This document shows positions 43,557 through 52,745 of a stretch of 64,000 nt of DNA, in pieces. The translations under genes and the position numbers were made by a program. Origin of the DNA: Caulobacter segnis ATCC 21756 (GTDB lineage: Bacteria > Pseudomonadota > Alphaproteobacteria > Caulobacterales > Caulobacteraceae). The stretch lies in assembly GCF_000092285.1 (NCBI RefSeq), contig NC_014100.1, positions 310,001 through 374,000 of the forward strand, in the 5' to 3' direction. The notes beneath the pieces were generated by a model that ran no database searches, was not told where the DNA came from, and saw only the letters and a program-made list of their open reading frames with translations. Numbering within the stretch: position 1 is the stretch's first letter; each line of letters opens with the position of its first letter.

Positions 43557-44066
43557 CTATTGCAGCTTGGCGCCCATCTGGCCGATGGCGGCGTCCGCCA
43601 GCGGGTCGGTCTTGGCGCCGGCGAGGCGGGCGGCCAGCACGGTCTCGGCGGCCTGGGCGGCGAGATCCACCGCGGCGGCCTTCACGTCGGCGGCGGCTTG
43701 CGCCTCGGCCTGGGCGATCTTGCGCTCGGCCATCTCGGCGCGGCGCTTGATCTGCTCTTCGAGCTTTTCCTTGGCTTCCTCGGCCATCCGCTTGGCGTCG
43801 GCCTTGGCGGCCTCCATCATCGCGGCGGCCTGGCGCTCGGCTTCCTCGCGCTGGGCCTTCACATCGGCGAGCAGGGCCTGGGCCTCTTCCCGCAGTTGCT
43901 GGGCTTCGTCGAGCTCGGCCTTGATCTTGGCCGAGTAGTTGTCGAGCGCGCCGAACAGCGCGCCCGGCAGGACCTTCAGCGCGAACAGCAGGCCGAAGAA
44001 GACGACCAGAGCGACCAGAACCCAGAATTCCGGGTTCGAGAGGCTGAACAGGGATTCGTGTTCCAT
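43557..44066 (-). CDS. atpF: ATP synthase F0 subunit b
   Basis: 169 residues. One membrane helix ([19 protein letters not shown]) followed by a long charged coiled coil ([43 protein letters not shown]). It is the second of two b-type subunits, as in photosynthetic and other alphaproteobacteria; b and b' form the heterodimeric stator that ties F0 to F1. Ten bases separate it from atpF'. It is the last gene of the operon before the bidirectional terminator; the F1 genes are elsewhere. Confidence 0.95.
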   Translation of the reverse strand: MEHESLFSLSNPEFWVLVALVVFFGLLFALKVLPGALFGALDNYSAKIKAELDEAQQLREEAQALLADVKAQREEAERQAAAMMEAAKADAKRMAEEAKEKLEEQIKRRAEMAERKIAQAEAQAAADVKAAAVDLAAQAAETVLAARLAGAKTDPLADAAIGQMGAKLQ

Positions 44067-44076
44067 CTTCAGTCCC

Positions 44077-44616
44077 TTAGGCCAGGGCCGACTTCAGCTC
44101 GGCGGCGGTGGCCGCCTTGCCGGTCAGCTTTTCGACGATCGCGCCGGCGGTGTCCTGAGCCACCACGCGGACCTGGCTCATGGCCTGGTCGCGAGCGGTC
44201 TGGATCGAAGCCTCGGCCGCGGCCAGCTTCTCGGCCAGGACGGCCTCTTCCTTGGCCTGACGCTCGGCGGCTTCGGCCGAAGCCTTGGCCTTGGCGTCCG
44301 CCGCGGTCTTCTGGGCCTTGGCGCGCGCCTCGGCGACCTCGGCGGCGGCCGCGCGAGCTTGAGCCTCGGCCTCGTCCTTCAGGCGACGGGCGTCGGCGAT
44401 GTCGCCGGCGATCTTGGCGCCGCGTTCCTCGATCGCGCCGCTGACGCGGGGCAGGAGGCCCTTGGACAGCACCGCGTAGAGCACGGCGAAGATGAGCAGG
44501 AGCCAGACGATCTGGCCGCCCCAGTGCTCGAATTGCAGCTGCGGAAGACCGCCGCCGCCTTCGTGGCCCTGAGGGGCTTCCGTCGTCTCGGTCGTGCCGT
44601 GATGTTCCGTCGCCAT
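44077..44616 (-). CDS. atpG: ATP synthase F0 subunit b'
   Basis: 179 residues. A hydrophilic N terminus (about 1-30) longer than in subunit b, a membrane helix ([22 protein letters not shown]) and an Ala/Glu/Lys-rich coiled coil. Position directly after atpE in the atpI-B-E-b'-b order identifies it as b' (gene names atpF', atpX or atpG are all in use). A hairpin lies between atpE and this gene. Confidence 0.93.
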   Translation of the reverse strand: MATEHHGTTETTEAPQGHEGGGGLPQLQFEHWGGQIVWLLLIFAVLYAVLSKGLLPRVSGAIEERGAKIAGDIADARRLKDEAEAQARAAAAEVAEARAKAQKTAADAKAKASAEAAERQAKEEAVLAEKLAAAEASIQTARDQAMSQVRVVAQDTAGAIVEKLTGKAATAAELKSALA

Positions 44617-44704
44617 GGGCGAAGGCGCCTCTCAGCTAGAGCGTCTTCCGGGGCGGGCCAGGATCGGCGCCGCGTGCGGGAGAACGCGAGATCACAAAAG
44701 ACAA

Positions 44705-44739
44705 GGAGCGCGTGCGTTTCCGATGAAACGCCGCGCTCC
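44705..44739 (-). terminator. Attenuator-like hairpin between atpE and atpF'
   Basis: Read on the minus strand, 13 bases after the atpE stop: GGAGCGCG-GCGTTT-CATCGG-AAACGC-A-CGCGCTCC, then TTGTCTTTTG. The long GC stem with a U-rich tail (complement of 44692-44704) looks like a partial terminator or an mRNA-end stabiliser. It would raise the amount of subunit c mRNA over the b and b' mRNA, as needed for a ring with many c copies. Role inferred. Confidence 0.65.
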
Positions 44740-44751
44740 CGGATGGCTTGA

Positions 44752-44976
44752 TTACGAGAACAGGATCAGGAAGGCGATGACCAGGGCGAAGATGCCCAGG
44801 GCTTCCGTCAGGGCCATGCCCAGGAACAGCATCGGGCGCTCTTGAGCGGCGGCCGTCGGGTTGCGCAGGGCGCCTTGGAAGTAGTTGCCGAACATCACGC
44901 CCAGGCCCACGCCCGCGCCGATCATGCCGAGCATGGCCAGACCAGCGCCGATGTACTTAGCAGCAGCAGCGTCCAT
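44752..44976 (-). CDS. atpE: ATP synthase F0 subunit c
   Basis: 74 residues, two membrane helices. The glycine-rich first helix (YIGAGLAMLGMIGAGVGLGVMFGNYF) is followed by the polar loop RNP (38-40) and the second helix with the proton-binding Glu58 (LTEALGIFALVIAFLILF). It forms the rotor ring. It is followed by a hairpin and preceded by atpB. Confidence 0.97.
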   Translation of the reverse strand: MDAAAAKYIGAGLAMLGMIGAGVGLGVMFGNYFQGALRNPTAAAQERPMLFLGMALTEALGIFALVIAFLILFS

Positions 44977-45023
44977 GATTGAGACTCCTTGAGAAGGGTA
45001 TTGGTTGAAAGACTAAAGGTTGA

Positions 45024-45785
45024 TCAGTGGCTGTCGAGGTGCACGACGTCGTTGATGTAGACGCATGCGAGCACCGCGAACACGAAGGCCTGGAGGAAGG
45101 CCACCATGAACTCGAGGGCCGTCAGGGCGACGACCGAGGTCAGGGCCAGGGCCGAACCGGCCCAGCCCAGCACGCCGAGACCGCCCAGGGCGATCACGAA
45201 GCCGGCGAAAATCTTCAGCACCACGTGGCCGCCCAGCATGTTGCCGAACAGACGAAGGCCCAGGGTGATCGGACGGATCAGGAACGACAGGATCTCGATC
45301 GGCACCAGCAGGAAGTACAGCGGCCACGGCACGCCCGACGGGGCGAACAGCTTGAAGAACTTGATGCCGTTCTTGGCGAAGCCGACGGCGACCACGGTCA
45401 GGATGACCATCATACCCAGGGTCAGGGTCACGGCCAGCTGCGAGGTCGCGGTGAAGACCAGGAACATGCCCTGCATGTTCATGAACAGCACGAACGCGAA
45501 CAGCGTGAAGATAAACGGCAGGAACTTCTTGCCGTCGTGGCCGATGATCGATTCCGCCAGCCCGTCGACCAGGCCGTAGAGCATCTCGCCCACCGCCTGC
45601 AGGCGGCCCGGCACCACGGCCTTGCGTGCGGCCAGGCTGTAGAAGCCGATGATCAGCAGGGCGGCCGACATCATCGCGGCCACGGAATTGGTGATCGAAA
45701 GATCGATCGCGCCCAGGCCCGGAACGGTCACGGTGGGCAGTTCCACGATCTTCTGGATCTGGAACTGGTGCATCGGATCGGCCAT
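45024..45785 (-). CDS. atpB: ATP synthase F0 subunit a
   Basis: 253 residues, about five or six membrane helices. The essential arginine is in RPITLGLRLFGNMLGGHVVL, and the later helix has the conserved ALEFMVAFLQAFVFAVLACVYIND end. It forms the proton half-channels next to the c ring. The order atpI-B-E-b'-b is that of Caulobacter and Rhizobiales. Confidence 0.97.
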   Translation of the reverse strand: MADPMHQFQIQKIVELPTVTVPGLGAIDLSITNSVAAMMSAALLIIGFYSLAARKAVVPGRLQAVGEMLYGLVDGLAESIIGHDGKKFLPFIFTLFAFVLFMNMQGMFLVFTATSQLAVTLTLGMMVILTVVAVGFAKNGIKFFKLFAPSGVPWPLYFLLVPIEILSFLIRPITLGLRLFGNMLGGHVVLKIFAGFVIALGGLGVLGWAGSALALTSVVALTALEFMVAFLQAFVFAVLACVYINDVVHLDSH

Positions 45786-45790
45786 CGGCC

Positions 45791-46174
45791 CTAGTCTCTC
45801 TTCTGCTTGGGGACGGTAGGCCCGTCTCCCGTGTCTCCGTCGACCTTCCCCGGAACCGGAGACGGGGCCGACGCCTGCGCGCTCAGTTTCATCGCCTTGC
45901 GGACGATGGAGAAAATCGCGATCCCCAGGCCGATCAGCAGACCGCCGACCATGCCCCAGGGGCTCGTGTGGACGTAGTGGTCGAGCAGCCAGCCGAAGCC
46001 GAGACCCACCAAAACACCCCCGATCAGATCCGCCAGCAGACGGTAGCCGTCTTGCTGTGCTCTTTCGGACTGGGCCTTCACCGGCTTTTCCGCCGCCCTC
46101 CGCGCCTCAAATGCGGCGAGCCGAGCGTCGAGGCTCTGCGGAGCCTTGTCGTTCGGTTCGTCGGCCTTGGGCAT
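45791..46174 (-). CDS. atpI: AtpI, F0F1 assembly/chaperone protein
   Basis: 127 residues. A charged N terminus (LDARLAAFEARRAAEKP) precedes two membrane helices with the AtpI motif GVLVGLGFGWLLDHYVHTSPWGMVGGLLIGLGIA and a Pro/Asp-rich tail. AtpI helps assemble the c ring. It is the first gene of the operon; a TATAG-containing sequence on the minus strand near 46250 may be its promoter. Confidence 0.92.
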   Translation of the reverse strand: MPKADEPNDKAPQSLDARLAAFEARRAAEKPVKAQSERAQQDGYRLLADLIGGVLVGLGFGWLLDHYVHTSPWGMVGGLLIGLGIAIFSIVRKAMKLSAQASAPSPVPGKVDGDTGDGPTVPKQKRD

Positions 46175-46533
46175 GGGAAGCGGCAGGTCCGAAAGCGCCG
46201 AGGACGCGCCATAAAAAAGCGCTTTTCCGGCCGGCTTGATCGGCGCGGAACCTATAGACCTCGCTGCGGTGCGTCAAGGTGACCGCTTCGCAAGGCAAGT
46301 GACCGAAATTCTTGAAGATTTCGCCTTCCCCTCCGTCAGGGAGGCAAAACCTTGCGCATTCTTGTCGTGGATGACGTAGCGAGGGTCTTCAAGAACGGGG
46401 ACGCGTTCCTATCTAATCGGCGTTCTTTCACCGCCGCTCCCCCTAGGCACGGAGCGCCGGAGCCTCGATGACGCATTGATTTTTTCGTCGATCTGGGCTT
46501 TAGAGCCGCCGCCTCCAAATAACACGAAGATTC
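46175..46533. other. 359-base divergent intergenic region between atpI and DUF6481 gene
   Basis: This holds the promoters of the atp operon (minus) and of the DUF6481 gene (plus). Two things stand out: a ten-base inverted repeat TTCTTGAAGA (46309-46318) with TCTTCAAGAA (46386-46395), and a 39-codon frame at 46352-46471 with its own ribosome-binding site, listed separately. A poly-T stretch (ATTGATTTTTTCG, about 46474-46486) lies further on. Nothing else was recognised. Confidence 0.6.
46352..46471 (+). pseudogene. Short frame starting like a response-regulator receiver (possible remnant or small ORF)
   Basis: TTG 46352, 7 bases behind AGGGAGG (46338-46344), opens a 39-residue frame whose first residues read LRILVVDDVA, the usual start of receiver domains (first strand and the acidic pair). 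After that the sequence (RVFKNGDAFLSNRRS) no longer resembles a receiver and the frame ends at TGA 46469-46471. It could be the 5' remnant of a lost response-regulator gene, a short leader ORF, or chance. Confidence 0.3.
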
Positions 46534-46923
46534 ATGTCGCACCTGAAGAACACCGGATTCGCCGATCGTATTTCCGCCCAGCAGGAAGCCAAGAAGGCCA
46601 TGCTGGCTAAGTTCAAGGCCAAGCCGACCGTCCAGGACCCCGATTTCGACAAGCGCGAGGAACAACGCGCCGCCGAACTCGAAGCCGTCCGCGCCGCCCG
46701 GGCCGAAGCTAAGGAAAAGGCCCGCCTCGAAGCCCTGGCCCGCCAGGAAGAGCTGATGGCCGCCAAGCGCGCCGAGCGGAAGGAGCGCAAGGCTCTGGAA
46801 GCCGCCGAGATGCGCGTGCGGAAGGAAGAGAAGGCCAAGGAGCGCGACGAACTGCGCGCCCTGGGCAAGACGACCAACAGCAAGCAGTCGCGCGCTCACC
46901 AGTGGGCGCACCTGCTGGGCTAA
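46534..46923 (+). CDS. DUF6481 family highly charged protein
   Basis: 129 residues, nearly all charged or alanine: after SHLKNTGFADRISAQQEAKKAML there is one long helix of Lys/Arg/Glu/Ala (EEQRAAELEAVRAARAEAKEKARLEALARQEE), and the C terminus KQSRAHQWAHLLG is conserved. This is the DUF6481 family of alphaproteobacteria, no known function; the shape suggests a coiled coil that may bind RNA or ribosomes. It is followed by a strong UUCG terminator, so it is monocistronic. Confidence 0.8.
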   Translation: MSHLKNTGFADRISAQQEAKKAMLAKFKAKPTVQDPDFDKREEQRAAELEAVRAARAEAKEKARLEALARQEELMAAKRAERKERKALEAAEMRVRKEEKAKERDELRALGKTTNSKQSRAHQWAHLLG

Positions 46924-46928
46924 TGATC

Positions 46929-46957
46929 AAGGGGTCCTTCGGGGCTCCTTTTTCTTT
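46929..46957 (+). terminator. Rho-independent terminator with UUCG tetraloop
   Basis: AAGGGGTCC-TTCG-GGGCTCCTT: a nine-pair stem (two G-U pairs included) closed by the very stable UUCG loop and followed by TTTCTTT. It starts five bases after the DUF6481 stop codon. Confidence 0.9.
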
Positions 46958-46990
46958 GCCTGATGCGTCGAACGGGACCATGAGCCGCTC

Positions 46991-47770
46991 ATGGTTTCCA
47001 TAGACGTCATCGCCACCCTGTTCGTGGTCGCCACGCTCGCCGGGGCGCTGGACGCCATCGCCGGCGGCGGCGGGCTCGTGACCCTGCCGGCCCTGCTGCT
47101 GGCGGGCCTCTCGCCCGTGCAGGCGCTGGGCACCAACAAGCTTCAAGGCGCGGTCAGCGCGATCTCGTCGACCAGCGCCTTCGCCCGGCGCGGCCTGATC
47201 GACTGGAAGACCGCCTGGCCGGTCGCGGCCGCGGCGGCCGTCGCGGGGCTCTGCGGCGCGCTTTGCGCCAGCTTGCTGTCGCCGCAGGTGCTGCGGGCGA
47301 TCGTGCCGGTGCTGCTGATCGCCATCGCCCTCTATTTCGGCTTCTCGCGCGCCCTCAAGAGCGAGGACGTCACGCCGCGCATGGCGCTGGTCCCGTTCGC
47401 CTGCTTCGTCACGCCGCTGGTCGGCTTCTACGACGGCATCTTCGGGCCGGGCGCGGGGGCCTTCTACATGGTCGCGATCGTCACCTTGCTGGGCTACGGC
47501 GTGCTGAAGGCGACCGCCCACACCAAGCTCGCCAACGCCGCCAGCAACCTCGGCAGCCTGACCCTGTTCGCGCTGAAGGGCGTGGTCGTCTGGCCGGTGG
47601 GCCTGGCCATGGCCGCCGGCGCCTTCATCGGCGCGCAGGTCGGGTCGCGCCTGGCGATGCGGTTTGGTCCGAAGCTGATCCGGCCGCTGCTGGTGGTGAT
47701 CTCGTGCGCGATGGCGGTGAAGCTGCTGGCCGATCCGGCCAATCCCATTCGCCAAGCGATCGGACTCTAG
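46991..47770 (+). CDS. TSUP family membrane transporter (TauE/SafE type)
   Basis: 259 residues with about eight hydrophobic segments. Both family repeats are seen: AGALDAIAGGGGLVTLPALLLAGL with ALGTNKLQGAVSA in the first, and FYDGIFGPGAGAFYMVAIV with HTKLANAASNLGSLTLF in the second. TSUP proteins carry sulphite, sulphoacetate or other organic anions out of (or into) the cell. The substrate is unknown and no sulphur gene is next to it. Confidence 0.9.
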   Translation: MVSIDVIATLFVVATLAGALDAIAGGGGLVTLPALLLAGLSPVQALGTNKLQGAVSAISSTSAFARRGLIDWKTAWPVAAAAAVAGLCGALCASLLSPQVLRAIVPVLLIAIALYFGFSRALKSEDVTPRMALVPFACFVTPLVGFYDGIFGPGAGAFYMVAIVTLLGYGVLKATAHTKLANAASNLGSLTLFALKGVVVWPVGLAMAAGAFIGAQVGSRLAMRFGPKLIRPLLVVISCAMAVKLLADPANPIRQAIGL

Positions 47771-47905
47771 AGAGCGCCCCCTCCGTCACGATGCTTCGCA
47801 TCGCGCCACCTCCCCCGTTCCACGGGTGAGGAGGAAGTTTCATCCTCCCTCGCGTAGCGGGGGAGGTGGATCGGCGCGGATACGCGACGAGACGGAGGGG
47901 GCGCT
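47771..47905. repeat. Composite palindromic intergenic repeat with inverted ends
   Basis: The element begins GAGCGCCCCCTCCGTC (47771-47786) and ends with its exact reverse complement GACGGAGGGGGCGCTC (47890-47905). Between are CACGATGCTTCGCATCG, CCACCTCCCCCG, CACGGGTGAGGA and the inverted GCGGGGGAGGTGGATC. The same modules in a different order form the sequence at 1-170. It fills the whole gap between the convergent TSUP and smc genes. Confidence 0.8.
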
Positions 47906-47910
47906 CGGCC

Positions 47911-50900
47911 CTAAGCCGCCACCAGCTTCTCGGCGGTGCTGAGGTCCACGCTGACCAGCTGGCTGACGCCGCGCTCGGCCATGGTGACGCCGAACAGGCG
48001 GTCCATCCGGCTCATGGTCACCGGGTTGTGGGTGATGGCGATGAAGCGCGTCTGGGTGCGGCGGCGCATCTCGTCGAGCATGTTGCAGTAGCGGTCGACA
48101 TTGGCGTCATCCAGCGGCGCGTCCACTTCGTCCAGCACGCAGATCGGAGCCGGATTGGCCAGGAACACGCCGAAGATCAGGGCGCTGGCGGTAAGCGCCT
48201 GCTCGCCGCCGCTCATCAGGCTCATGCTGGCCAGGCGCTTGCCGGGCGGGCAGGCGTAGATCTCGAGACCGGCTTCCAGGGGATCGTCGCTCTCGATCAG
48301 CTTCAGCTCGGCCTGGCCGCCGCCGAACAGGGCCTGGAAGAGGGTCTGGAAGTTGGCGTTGATCACGTCGAAGGCGGCCAGCAGGCGCTCGCGGCCCTCG
48401 GCGTTCAGCTCCTCGATGCCGGCCCGCAGCTTGGTCACCGCGCCCGAAAGGTCGGCGCGCTCGGTGCGCATGATCTCCAGGCGACCGGCGTACTCCTGGG
48501 CCTCTTCCTCGGCGCGCAGGTTCACAGGCCCGATCGCGTCGCGTTCGCGCTCCAGGGCGAAGAGGTGGGCCTCGACGCCGGCGGCGTCCTTGGGCACGGC
48601 CACGGCCTCGCCGGCGACGTGGCGGCCCAGCTCCTCGGGCTCCATGCGGGCCTGCTCGCGGATCGCGGTGGCGACCTCGGCGTAGCGCTGCCGGGCGCCG
48701 TCCAGGTGGGCGACCAGCGCCGCCCGCTTCTCACGGGCCTCGCTGGCGGCCTGCTCGGCGGCCCGCGCGGCGCGGTCGGCGTTGATGCGGTTGGTCTCGG
48801 CCGTCTCCAAGGCGTCGCTGGCCTTGGCGCGGCGGGCCTCGGCGGCCGCGAACTCGTCCAGCAAAGCGAGCAGCCTTTCCTGCAAGGCGTCCGGCGCCTC
48901 GCGCGCGGCCTCCAGGGCGGCGGCGGCCTTCACGCGGTCGCCTTCCAGCGACTCCGTCCGCTTGGCGGCGGTCTCGGCGCGCTTGGCCCAGTCGGTGCGA
49001 TCGCGCTCCAGGCTCTCCAGCCGGCGCTGGCGGCCGGCGCGCTCGCGGGTCTCGACGTCGAGGGCGGTGCGGGCGGCGCTGGCGGCCTCGCGGGCCTTGG
49101 CGGCGTCCTGGCGAGCCTGAGCGAGCCGAGGCTGCAGGTCGCCCGAGGTCTGGGCGGCGGCGTGCGCCTCGCGCGCCTGCGCCAAGGCCGCGTCGGCCTC
49201 GGCCTTCTCTGCCTCGAAGCGAGCGATGGTGTCGTCCAGCGACTGGGCGCGGGCGGCGCGCAGCGCCTGCTCACGCTCGAACTTGGCGACCTGCTCGCGG
49301 GCGCCGTTCAGCAGCCGTTCGGCGTCGGGCGGCCCGCGCCGCTTGTCGCGCAGCAGCTCCTCGACCGCCCGCATCCGGTCGGCGGCGGTCTTGAGGGCGG
49401 CGGCGGTGGCCTCGGCGCGCGGGGTCAGGATGTCGATCTCGGCCTCGACCTCGGCCAGGCGCGTGCGCTGCTCCAGCCGCACGGCGGCGGGCTTGGGCGC
49501 ATCCGCCCGGGCGACAAAGCCGTCCCAGCGCCAGAGATCGCCTTCCATCGACACCAGACGCATCCCGGGCTTGAGCTCCTTCTGCAGCCGGTCGCCGTCA
49601 GCGCGGGCGACCACGGCCACGTGCGAGAGGCGGGCGATCAGTTCGGGCGGCGCCTTGACCAGCGGGACCAGGGGCTGAGCGCCCTCGGGCCACAGCGGCG
49701 ACGAGACCTGGGCTCCGCCCCAATAGGACGGCGCCTTGGAATCGAGCGCGGCGTCGAGATCCTCGCCCAGCGCCGCCGCCAGCGCCGCGCCATAGCCCTT
49801 GTCGGGCGAGACGCTGTCGAGCGCGGGGGCGTGGCCGCTCTTGGCGCGCGGGGCGGTCAGCTGGGCCAGGCCCCGGGCCTCGGTGCGCAGGCGGCCCAGT
49901 TGGTCCTCGACGCTGCGGGCCAGTTGGCGGGCCTGGGCCTCCTGCTCGGCGGCCTTGACGCGCTCGGCCTCGGCCTCTTCCAGCGCCGCGCGGGCGGCGG
50001 CGAGGGCGGCCTCGGCGTTGGCGAAGCGCTGGCGGGCGTCGGCGGCGGCCGGATCGACCTCGGGACCGATGGCGGCGCGCTCGGCCTTGGCCTGGTCGAG
50101 GGCGCGATTGGTGCGGCTGGCGCGGGCGTCGGCCTCGGAGAGTCGCGCGGCGGCGGCGCGGAACTGCGCCTCCTCGGCGGCCACCCGGGCGGCGATCTGC
50201 TCGACCTCAGTCTCGGCGGCGGCGCGCGCCGCCTCGGCGGCCTTGGCGGCGGCCTCCAGCTCGGGGCCTCGCTCGGGCGCGGCGGCGACCAGAGCGCGGA
50301 CCTCTTCGAGCTCGGCGTCGATGCGCGCGAGGGCGGCGGCGGCGTCTTCCTTGGCCTGCTGTTCACGGGCGCGGTCGGCCTCGATGCGGGCCAGGTCGCT
50401 CTTCAGGCGCTCGAACTCGGCGGCGGCGGCCTCGGCCTCACGCTCGGCGCGGTCCTTCTGGATGGCTAGCTGGCCGAGGATCGCCTGGGCGATGGTCGCC
50501 TCTTCCCGCAGCGGCGGCATGGCGGCCTCGGCCTCGGTGATCGCCACCTGGGCGGCGGCGCTGGCGCGGGCGGTCTCCTCGACCAGGCGCGCGGCCTCGG
50601 TCGCCTCGCGCTGGGTGCGCTCCAGCGTGTCGCGCGCCTCGGTCCAGCGGGTGTAGAGCACCGCGCCCTGCACGGCGCGGATCTCGGCCGACAGGCGCTT
50701 GTACTTCTCGGCCTGACGGGCCTCGCGCTTGAGGCGGTTCAGGGCCGTCTCCAGCTCCCGGGCCACGTCGTCCAGACGTGCGAGGTTGCTCTCGGCCGCG
50801 CGCAGGCGCAGCTCGGCCTCGTGCCGGCGGGTGTGCAGGCCCGAGACCCCGGCGGCCTCTTCCAGGATGCGGCGGCGGTTCTGCGGCTTGGCGCCGATCA

Positions 50901-51354
50901 GCTCGCTGATCTGGCCCTGGCGGACCAGGGCGGGCGAGTTGGCGCCGGTCGAGGCGTCGGCGAACAGGAGCTGGACGTCGCGCGCCCGCACCTCACGGCC
51001 GTTGATCTTGTAGGTCGAGCCCGAGCCGCGATCGATGCGGCGCACGACCTCCAGCACCGGGTCGTCGTTGAACTGGGCCGGCGCCGTGCGGTCGGCGTTG
51101 TCGATGGTCAGGGCGACGTCGGCGTGGTTGCGTGGCGGGCGCGCGCCGCTGCCGGCGAAGATCACGTCGTCCATGCCGCCGGCGCGCATGGCCTTGGCCG
51201 AGTTGGCGCCCATCACCCAGCGCAGGGCTTCCAGCAGGTTCGACTTGCCGCAGCCGTTGGGGCCGACGATGCCGGTCAGGCCCGGCTCGATCCGGAACTC
51301 GGTCGGCTCGACGAAGGACTTGAAGCCCGAAAGGCGAAGGCGCTGGAACTGCAC
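47911..51354 (-). CDS. smc: Chromosome segregation protein SMC
   Basis: 1147 residues. ATPase head with Walker [20 protein letters not shown] (about 32-50), two long coiled coils (about 165-480 and 650-930) around a hinge domain (about 500-630), then the signature [19 protein letters not shown] and Walker [19 protein letters not shown] at the C terminus. With ScpA and ScpB it forms the bacterial condensin that is loaded at parS by ParB and aligns the chromosome arms; it is needed for proper segregation in Caulobacter. It is co-directional with the two DsbA-like genes and dciA upstream. Confidence 0.97.
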   Translation of the reverse strand: MQFQRLRLSGFKSFVEPTEFRIEPGLTGIVGPNGCGKSNLLEALRWVMGANSAKAMRAGGMDDVIFAGSGARPPRNHADVALTIDNADRTAPAQFNDDPVLEVVRRIDRGSGSTYKINGREVRARDVQLLFADASTGANSPALVRQGQISELIGAKPQNRRRILEEAAGVSGLHTRRHEAELRLRAAESNLARLDDVARELETALNRLKREARQAEKYKRLSAEIRAVQGAVLYTRWTEARDTLERTQREATEAARLVEETARASAAAQVAITEAEAAMPPLREEATIAQAILGQLAIQKDRAEREAEAAAAEFERLKSDLARIEADRAREQQAKEDAAAALARIDAELEEVRALVAAAPERGPELEAAAKAAEAARAAAETEVEQIAARVAAEEAQFRAAAARLSEADARASRTNRALDQAKAERAAIGPEVDPAAADARQRFANAEAALAAARAALEEAEAERVKAAEQEAQARQLARSVEDQLGRLRTEARGLAQLTAPRAKSGHAPALDSVSPDKGYGAALAAALGEDLDAALDSKAPSYWGGAQVSSPLWPEGAQPLVPLVKAPPELIARLSHVAVVARADGDRLQKELKPGMRLVSMEGDLWRWDGFVARADAPKPAAVRLEQRTRLAEVEAEIDILTPRAEATAAALKTAADRMRAVEELLRDKRRGPPDAERLLNGAREQVAKFEREQALRAARAQSLDDTIARFEAEKAEADAALAQAREAHAAAQTSGDLQPRLAQARQDAAKAREAASAARTALDVETRERAGRQRRLESLERDRTDWAKRAETAAKRTESLEGDRVKAAAALEAAREAPDALQERLLALLDEFAAAEARRAKASDALETAETNRINADRAARAAEQAASEAREKRAALVAHLDGARQRYAEVATAIREQARMEPEELGRHVAGEAVAVPKDAAGVEAHLFALERERDAIGPVNLRAEEEAQEYAGRLEIMRTERADLSGAVTKLRAGIEELNAEGRERLLAAFDVINANFQTLFQALFGGGQAELKLIESDDPLEAGLEIYACPPGKRLASMSLMSGGEQALTASALIFGVFLANPAPICVLDEVDAPLDDANVDRYCNMLDEMRRRTQTRFIAITHNPVTMSRMDRLFGVTMAERGVSQLVSVDLSTAEKLVAA

Positions 51355-51371
51355 GAGGCGGTCCCCGGATC

Positions 51372-51992
51372 TCAGCCCTTCGCCGCGACGGCGAAGGCCT
51401 TCGCCAGGGCGTCGAAGCCCGTGTCGCCCTCGATCGGCGCGCCGTTGACGAAGAAGGTCGGGGTCACCTCGATGTTCTCCTGGTTCAGCGCCCGGAAGAA
51501 GCGGTCATTGACGCCTTTCAGCGCGGCCGGGTCGTTCATCGCGGCGGCGAACTGGGCGTCGGTCAGCCCGTACTGCTTGCCGATCGCCTGCAGGCCCTCC
51601 CACAGCTTTTCGCTGCGATAGATCTCCTCCTGGCGTTGGAAGACGGTGCTCAGGACCTCGAAGTACTTGCCCGGAATCCGGCGCGCCAGGATGAACCCGG
51701 CGGCGGCGAACTCGGTCGGCGGGGTCAGGAACTCGCGGAACACGAACCGCACCTTGCCAGTGTCGACGAAGCTCTTGCGGACCTGCGGCAACACCTCCGT
51801 CCACCAGTGGGCGCAGTGCGGGCAGCTGGCCGAGGCGTAGGCCACCAGCTGCACCGGCGCGGTGGGCGAGCCCAGCACCATCTCGCCGGGAACGGGGGGC
51901 AGGGGCGCGGCGCGCGCGACGGCGGGGGCCGCCCAGGCCGATCCCGAGGCCGCCAGCCCTGCAGCAATCAGCGCGCGCCGGTCCAGCGTCAT
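51372..51992 (-). CDS. DsbA-like thioredoxin domain protein, exported (copy 2)
   Basis: 206 residues from ATG 51992. Signal sequence [26 protein letters not shown] includes an Arg-Arg pair that may allow Tat export. The thioredoxin fold carries the redox pair in [13 protein letters not shown], and [14 protein letters not shown] contains the cis-proline loop; the body [19 protein letters not shown] is helical as in DsbA/ScsC-like Thioredoxin_4 proteins. It is a paralogue of the next protein upstream, and its ATG overlaps that gene's stop (TAATG). Confidence 0.9.
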   Translation of the reverse strand: MTLDRRALIAAGLAASGSAWAAPAVARAAPLPPVPGEMVLGSPTAPVQLVAYASASCPHCAHWWTEVLPQVRKSFVDTGKVRFVFREFLTPPTEFAAAGFILARRIPGKYFEVLSTVFQRQEEIYRSEKLWEGLQAIGKQYGLTDAQFAAAMNDPAALKGVNDRFFRALNQENIEVTPTFFVNGAPIEGDTGFDALAKAFAVAAKG

Positions 51993-52612
51993 TACTTCGA
52001 GGCTTCCGCGATGGCCGCGTCCAGCTCGGCCAGGGTGCGCGCACCGCCCTCTTCCGGGCCGACCTTCTTGCCGTTGACGACGAAGGTGGGCGTGCCCTGG
52101 ATCTTGGCTTCCTTGCTGTACTTCTGGACCCGATCGTTCAGCGCTTTCAGGCCCTTTTCGTCGGTCACGCAGGCGTTGAACTGCTCTTCGCTCATGCCGG
52201 CCGACTGGGCGACGGTCAGCAGGCCCTCGCGGAACTGGCCCGTCTGGAACATCTGGTGCTGGGCGCGATAGACCGAGTCCACCACCTGGAAGTATTTGTC
52301 CTTGCCGGCGCAGCGCGCCATCAGGAAGGCGGCCGCGGCCACCTCGTTGGGCGGGGTCAGGATCTCGCGATAGACGTAGTTGACCTTGCCGGTGTCGATA
52401 TATTTGGCCTTGAAGGCCGGATAGACCTCTTCGTTCCACTGTGCGCAGTGGCTGCACGAGGCCGAGGCGTACTCGACGACCGTGACCTTGGCGTTCGGGT
52501 TGCCCTGGGTCATGTCGTCGGCGGTGACGGTCTCGCTCTTGGGACCGCAGCTGGCGAGGCCGGCGGCGAGCGCGGCGACAAGGGTGACTCGGCTGATCAG
52601 CGAACGCATCAA
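51992..52612 (-). CDS. DsbA-like thioredoxin domain lipoprotein (copy 1)
   Basis: 206 residues. The signal ends in a lipobox (AAGLASC), so it is probably a lipoprotein with the lipid on the cysteine before GPKSET. The mature part is a Thioredoxin_4/DsbA-like fold with the redox centre YASASCSHCAQWNEEVYP and the cis-proline loop in QGTPTFVVNGKKVG. The CSHC pair differs from CPHC in the paralogue, so the redox potentials may differ; one could act as oxidase and the other as reductase or isomerase. No DsbB gene is adjacent. Confidence 0.9.
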   Translation of the reverse strand: MMRSLISRVTLVAALAAGLASCGPKSETVTADDMTQGNPNAKVTVVEYASASCSHCAQWNEEVYPAFKAKYIDTGKVNYVYREILTPPNEVAAAAFLMARCAGKDKYFQVVDSVYRAQHQMFQTGQFREGLLTVAQSAGMSEEQFNACVTDEKGLKALNDRVQKYSKEAKIQGTPTFVVNGKKVGPEEGGARTLAELDAAIAEASK

Positions 52613-52745
52613 ATGGCCCTTCGGCGGTCGATTGGAAACTTAAGCCCGATTCTCGCCCGGGAGGGAAAAGGGCTCAACGCTGACTAGGGCAAGAGCGCGA
52701 CGACGCGGGTCTTGTCAATGGCCCGGACCGCTCGCGCGGAGGGGC

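Noticed and set aside
47866..50469. 867-residue plus-strand open frame opposite smc
   Set aside because: It is the antisense shadow of the smc gene; high GC gives long frames on the wrong strand. The composition (Gly/Leu/Ala with no motif) and the complete SMC on the other strand exclude it.
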